Positions 59,036 through 64,000 of a stretch of DNA of 64,000 nucleotides are shown here, piece by piece. Positions within the stretch are counted from its first letter, which is position 1. The number at the start of each line of letters is the position of its first letter. Location of the stretch: NCBI GenBank assembly GCA_033032865.1, contig JAWHQI010000228.1, forward strand, positions 3,200,501 to 3,264,500, in the 5' to 3' direction. This stretch comes from Dactylorhiza incarnata. Lineage: Eukaryota; Streptophyta; Magnoliopsida; Asparagales; Orchidaceae. The position numbers and the translations under genes were made by a program. The notes under the pieces were generated by a model. That model was not told the origin of the DNA and searched no databases. It worked only from the letters and a program-made list of their open reading frames with translations.

Positions 59036-60417
59036 GAACTTTACCGCCTAATGGTAGGTTGAAGATAGGCTTGATAATCATCTAGGAGGGGTCTCCCGAA
59101 GATTGCATTATAGTTGTTGGGTGCGTCTATTACCAGGAAAGGCTCCTGCCCGACTATCTCGCACATGATCACTGAGAGGTCGACACTCCCCTCCACTTCT
59201 TTCCTTTCTCCTGATAAGCCGCACAAGGGCCGATCACAAGCCTCCAGGGGCTTACTCGGGTTCAGGGCATCAAAAGTCGGCTTGAACAGAACATTGACTG
59301 AGCTGTCAGTATCGATAAAAATCCTCGACACCGTGAAATTGTCTAACACCGCCTTGATCATGCCCGCGTCGTGGAAAGAATTGACAGTTCTGGGGAGTTT
59401 TTCCTCTTTGAAGGTGACGGGCCCTCGAAAGGGTGCTAGGAGAGAGATGGAAGCAATCTCTCTCTCCCAGAGGCGCTTTACTGCTTTCTTGGAGGACGCA
59501 AGGCCATCTCCTCCGTAGATGCAGCTGATGTAGTCGAGCTGGTCGGCGTCATCTGTCTCCACACCCTCTTCATCCCCGACATCCCCATAGATGCCAGAAC
59601 TGAATTGACTTATATATTCGCACCTTGGTGCTTTTGAACTTGACGTTTCCTTTTCCTTCCCCTTGTTTGAGGTGCAGGAGCCTTTGGAATGGTTGGATAG
59701 GAAGTCCTTCCACTTGCCTTCTCTTAGGATTCTTTCTACCAGGTCGCGGAGGACCCTGCAGTTATCCGTGTCATGCTCAATTTCATGATGAATTTTGCAG
59801 TAGAGGCTTTAATCTTTGCCTCTGAATCCTATCTTCGAGGGCTGGGGTCTTTTAAAACCCGCCAGCTTCTGAAGTATTTCTACTACATCATCCATAAGCA
59901 TGCATATGTCTGTATACTCTTTTTGGGGGTCCTCCCACTGAGTTGGTACTAGATCCAGGAGGAGAGGGGGCACATTCCCACCATGTCGGGGGAACTGAGG
60001 TTGCGTCGACATCATTTGTTGAAACTGATGGGAGTGATGTTGTGGTCGTTGGTGAAAATTTCTCCCACGCTGAGCCGAGGGCTAGAACTCATGTTGGGCT
60101 TGTTAAGTCGCTGGGTGTCGTTGGAGGCCGACCGAAGGAATTCCTTGATCACTGGGATGCCAAGCCGGAGAGGGAAGAGATGCATTCTTCATTTGTTGCT
60201 TCTCCCTGAATGAAGCAATTGGATCGCTTTATCAACTCTCCATAAGACTTTGGCTTCTTCTTACTCCCAGCGAACTTGAAAATGTCCGGTCGTAAACCGT
60301 TTGTTAATGCCACCCGATAGACAAATGGGACCACATCTTGGACTTCCATGGTCTTCTCTTGCAAACGATCCAAGTATTGTCCTAGTGTCTCCTGGGGACT
60401 TTGTTGAAATTTTGAAG
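59036..60417 (-). pseudogene. Host gypsy-like element: gag and protease (minus)
   Basis: From 60417 down: gag (FQQSPQETLGQYLDRLQEK, NGLRPDIFKFAG), a segment with YCKIHHEIEHDTDNC that matches the usual C..H..H..C region of Tat-like gag, then protease (59562-59041) with IFIDTDSSVNVLF, where the active-site Gly of DTG is Asp, and DAPNNYNAIFGRPLL. Frames are broken between 60149 and 60015 and near 59809. It is cut by Copia-D at its 5' side and by Athila-2 at its 3' side. It gives the best evidence that layer 1 is a Ty3/gypsy element. Confidence 0.85.
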
Positions 60418-60420
60418 TGG

Positions 60421-61583
60421 TGTGGAGGAAACCGGGCGGTCTGGTTTGGGAGACCGCGGAGACCGCGCGGCTTGTATAGGTTATCTGCCGGTCTGGCTCT
60501 GCCGGATTGTTCTGGCGGTCTGCTGGTTGTTCCGGTCTGTTCTTGGTAGCTGCGGTTTGTTTCCGAGTAGGTCTGCTAGTTTGCCGGGCTTCCTTGTTGG
60601 AAGACCGGGCGGGTTGTTCCTATATGACCGTCTACCCGGGCCATCTATATTGGTGATCTGGCGACTTGGTTGAAGTCGGCCAGATGGTTCTAGCTTGCTC
60701 CTGGTGAACTAAGGAAGGAGCGTTGTTGAGACCGCACGGCTTGTGCGCGGTCTCGTGTTCGCGCGGCCTGTGCGCGATCTTGTCTGCTGATCTGCGTCTT
60801 GGTCGGGTGATCGTCCAAGAGGTCTATTCGCACGGTCTGTCTTTTGAGACCGTTCGCGATCTGATGGGTGGTGATTGTATCTCAGTTTTTGCGGTGTCGA
60901 CATCCGTCCACCCGCCTATAAATAGGGGTGCATGGCCCGTCATTCCTAATAAGAACTGTAAGAACCAGAGCCCAGATTGTTTCTTGCGGTCTCAAGTTTG
61001 AGTTCGCGCGACTTGGATGCGAGTTAACCTTTGTTGTTCTCGTAGGTTTGCGGTCAGCAGGGTGCGGTCTCCTTCCTTGGTGATTTCCGGTGGCTTGAAT
61101 AAACAATTCGCCTGCTGTCTGTCAGCGAACTGGGTTATTGTGTTCTTATGCTGTTCGCAGCGAGCTCAGTGATCAGGCGACCTTCAGCGATTAGGCGGTC
61201 TGAGTTGCGGTCTGGCGACAGCTTCAGTTCTTTGTTCCAATAAGCTCCAGTTCGTGCGGTCTGAGGTGCAGTCTTGCAGTGCTGGCAGTCTGTCCGGTTT
61301 CTGTTCGTGCGATCTCAGGGCAAGCCGGGCGAGTTTTGGAGTGGTGCGACTTGTGCGGTCTGAGCTTGTCTAGCCGCCAGCTTTGCTTTTTGGTGTGTTT
61401 TGTTCTTCTCGTCTCCGTGATTCTGATGAATCATGTCTCGTCATGTATACCTCGCATTGTAAAGCAGTTCTGTTTCAATAAAGATTTCTTGTGTTGCTGT
61501 TTTGGCATTGTGGTTGTTTGGCTATAACTCTTGTTGATACAACTCCTGCTTACTCCTAAACGGTCCAATCAAAAATTTTAACA
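60421..61583 (+). repeat. Copia-D 5' LTR (about 1163 bp)
   Basis: Ends ttttaaca directly before the primer site. Rich in agaccgcgcgg/gcgcggtct units (about 60430-60860), followed by a TATA box, tataaata, at 60917-60924. Confidence 0.8.
60917..60924 (+). promoter_or_regulatory. Copia-D LTR TATA box
   Basis: tataaata in cgcctataaataggggtg, following the repeat array. Confidence 0.6.
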
Positions 61584-61595
61584 TGGTATCAGAGC
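61584..61595 (+). other. Copia-D primer binding site (initiator-Met tRNA)
   Basis: tggtatcagagc, a perfect 12-base match, adjacent to the LTR. Confidence 0.95.
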
Positions 61596-61672
61596 TAGGT
61601 TTTTGGAGTGGATAAGCAGTGATCAACTAGAGTTGCCATCGTCTTTGTGAAGAAGAGACCACATAGATTGCC

Positions 61673-64000
61673 ATGGAAGGTGGATACGCAAGAGGTCTTG
61701 GTATTGAACTCCTCACATCGACTAACTTTAAAAAGTGGAAGTCGTGTATGGAGAGTTACTTGCTTGGCGAGGATCTATGGGAGGTAGTTGGCGGAGAAGA
61801 CACACAAGAGGTGTTTCTAGCAGGAAATAATATGGCAGAGGTGAGACTTTGGAGGAGGACGAATGTTAAGGCTGAGTTCACTCTCAAGAGGGCTATTTCA
61901 CCGGAGCTGTTTGATCACATCATCGGATGTAAATCTGCTGCTGAGATTTGGACATCCTTTGATGGATTGTTCAATAAGAAGAATGTAGCGAGGCTACAGT
62001 ATCTTGAAAATAAGTTGGCGAAGGCCTCTCAAGGTGATCTTTCTGTTTCTACTTTCTTCCTCAAGATGAAGAACCTCACGGCAGAGATTTCTGCATTGGA
62101 CCCTGATGAGCCAATCTCTGAGGCAAAACTCAAGAGGCATATCATCCGCGGGTTGCGGAAGGAGTATCTTGCTTTTGTGACTTTAGTTCAGGGTTGGGCA
62201 AATCAACCGTCGTTGTTGGATCTGGAGAACCTTCTTGCTTCGCAAGAAAGTTTAGCAAGACAGATGGCGGGGGTTTCAATCTCCGGGGGAGAAAGTGATG
62301 TGATGTTCTCTGGGAAGAAGAAGAAGAAATGGGAGAAGAAGAAGTCGGGTCATGATGGACCCTCCACTTCAGGTCAGCAAGATAGGGGCTATGCTCCTAA
62401 GTCTGATGGGAAGATGAAAGGAGAGGGACCGAGGTGCTTTAGATGCAATAAGACCGGGCACTTCAAGAAAGATTGCCGGGTTAATCTTCAGCCGGGACAT
62501 GCTGTGGAGAAAGAGATGCCAAAGTCTGGTGAAGTTGGATGGGGAGGAGCCTTTGCGTCTAATATAACGGCGATGCCCGTTAAGGCCTTGGCTTCCATCA
62601 ACTATGATGAGGACTGGATTGTTGAGTCAGGGTGTGGGCATCACCTCACCGGGGATGGATCAAAGTTCTCTTCTTTGGCGCCTTACTCAGGTAACAATGT
62701 TATCATTACGGCTGATAATTCTATTCATCCAGTAGAGCACGAAGGAGTCGTCTCTCTGAGCAGTGATAAGGGTCCACTCACGTTGAGGAGTGTTTATCAC
62801 GTGCCTGGTATGAAGAAAAATCTCTTCTCTGTGACCAATGCGGTCGACGTCGGTTATCACGTTCTGTTTGGCCCAACAGAAGTGAAGTTTCTCAAAACTC
62901 AACCGGAGATAAAGGGAGATGTTATTCATGTCGGCAAGCGGGTGAAGGACTTGTTCGTTTTATCAACAAGTACCTATGTTGATAAGATGAGGACCAATGA
63001 TGGCGCGGCCATCTGACATGAAAGGTTGGGGCATGTAGGCATGGACAAATTGAAGGTTATGGCGGTAAGGGGCCTTGTCAATGGCTTGCCTAGCTTGTCC
63101 TCCTATGGAGACGGTCATGTCTGTGAAGGGTGTCAGTTTTGTAAGTCTCATCGACTTCCATTTGACAAATCGCAAACAAGGTGCAAAGTGCCGTTGGAGT
63201 GCATCCACGGTGATTTGATGGGACCGACTGCCACCCCAAGCCTTGGAGGCAACAGATACATGTTGGTGTTGATTGATGATTACACCAGATATGTCTGGGT
63301 GTATTTTTTGAAGGAGAAGTCGGAAGCATTTGCAAAATTTGTGGAGTTCAAAGAGTTGGTTGAAGGCCGGCTTGGCCTGCGGGTTAAAAAACTTAGAACT
63401 GACAATGGTGGGGAGTTCACCTCTGGTGAGTTCTCAAGTTTTTGCAGGAAGCATGGCATCAGGAGAGAGCTCACTTGTGCCCATACTCCACAACAGAATG
63501 GCGTTGCCGAAAGGAAGATTCGGCATTTGACGGAAACTTGCAAATGTTGGCTTCATGCCAAGAATATCCTAAAGTCCTTCTGGGCGGAGGGAATGTCTTG
63601 TGCAGCTTATGTCATCAACAGATTGCCTCTGAGTCCTATCAACATGAAGACCCCTCACGAACTAATGTTCAAGGAGAAGCCGAGCGTTGCACACCTTCGG
63701 GTGTTTGGATCAACCTGCTATGTGCACATTCCTTATGCTCTTCGGACAAAGCTAGATGTGAAAGCAAGGAAGCTAGTCTTTGTTGGGTACGATGAGCGGA
63801 AGAAGGGATGAAGATGCATGGATCCTGAGACACGGAGGTCAATTGTTTCTCGGGATGTGGTGTTCGATGAAGTGACTTCTTACAAGGGGAGTTCAGGAGT
63901 TGAACTACCAGAGAGCAGGGTTGATGAAGGAGGAAAAGCTGCGGGAAGTCTTCAAGTGGAGTTGCCTGTTTCACCAGGAGCTCTAGTTGTGTCAAGCTCT
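61673..64000 (+). pseudogene. Copia-D gag-pol (partial), two in-frame stops
   Basis: ATG at 61673, 77 bp after the primer site. UBN2-type gag; CCHC (CFRCNKTGHFKKDC, residues 255-268); a protease region whose catalytic motif reads WIVESG (residues 315-320), with Glu in place of the usual Asp; GAG-pre-integrase HERLGHVGMDKL; integrase IHGDLMGP, RTDNGGEFTS and NGVAERKIRHL. TGA at 63014-63016 and TGA at 63809-63811 both stand where the family has Trp (before HERLGH, and before RCMDPETRR). The frame is otherwise continuous to the window end. With an altered protease residue and two stops this copy is inactive. Confidence 0.92.

Larger units (their letters stand above)
60421..64000 (+). mobile_element. 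Copia-D: Ty1/copia element, cut by the window end
   Basis: The 5' LTR, an initiator-Met primer site, gag, protease and integrase are present. RT, RNase H and the 3' LTR lie beyond 64000. It is inserted in the host gag. The left boundary is set at tgtggagg (matching the aca end of the LTR) but could be 60418, since the second LTR cannot be seen. Confidence 0.88.

Noticed and set aside
1..64000. A wholly new non-transposon system, rRNA/tRNA genes, or host genes
   Set aside because: All long frames belong to recognisable transposable elements. The tRNA-like matches are primer binding sites only. Novelty here lies in element structure and regulation.

Overview
The window is plant nuclear heterochromatin: a deep nest of transposable elements with no ordinary host gene, no rRNA or tRNA gene and no prokaryotic feature. 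The evidence for a plant is the mix of Ty1/copia elements primed by initiator-Met tRNA, Athila-type Ty3/gypsy elements with an Asp-tRNA-type primer site and an ATHILA ORF-1-like frame, a Tekay/Del-like chromovirus, and a CACTA transposon with a 3-bp target duplication. The species cannot be told from this sequence. It is probably an angiosperm with a large genome.

Layout, from the oldest layer outward. (1) A decayed Ty3/gypsy-like host element is broken into pieces at 1-434, 8423-9310, 48335-48943 and 59036-60420. Its gag-protease reads on the minus strand and a gypsy-type-transposon (Transposase_28-like) ORF reads on the plus strand. I see no RT or integrase. (2) Copia-A (435-8422, minus; LTRs 992 bp and about 99% identical; TSD tttag) sits in it. 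(3) A CACTA element (9311-48331, TSD aac) split the plus-strand ORF exactly, in frame. Its own sequence is about 5.9 kb. The rest is two nested pairs: Copia-B1 (10218-28991, plus, TSD aaaat), carrying an intact Athila-type element with four LTRs (15977-28864, TSD gtccg), and Copia-B2 (31670-46050, minus, TSD gcccg/gcctg), carrying a chromovirus (34491-43096, TSD tgcta). (4) A non-autonomous Athila-type element (48941-59034) lies in the right part of the host element and carries a solo LTR related to Copia-A (51462-52556, TSD attat). (5) Copia-D (60421 to beyond the window, plus) interrupts the host gag.

Only one long coding region is unbroken: the Athila-1 gag-pol (17684-22456, 1590 codons). 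Copia-A is nearly intact (two stops, young LTRs). All other pol regions carry stops and/or frameshifts, several of them C-to-T or G-to-A changes at CGA, CAG or TGG codons.

The most unusual observations are these. One element has a four-LTR tandem array with an exact 1552-bp period and 45-bp spacers. Arrays of family-specific short inverted repeats lie directly upstream of the TATA box in essentially every LTR family here, although the lineages are unrelated, and the same module is repeated inside the non-autonomous Athila before its ORF-1. The 178-bp-LTR copia family has no TGG-type primer site; in its place a 7-bp hairpin spans the LTR end. A 78-bp in-frame GT-AG intron-like insertion sits before the chromovirus protease. 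Phase-compatible exons in the CACTA body may belong to its own or a captured gene.
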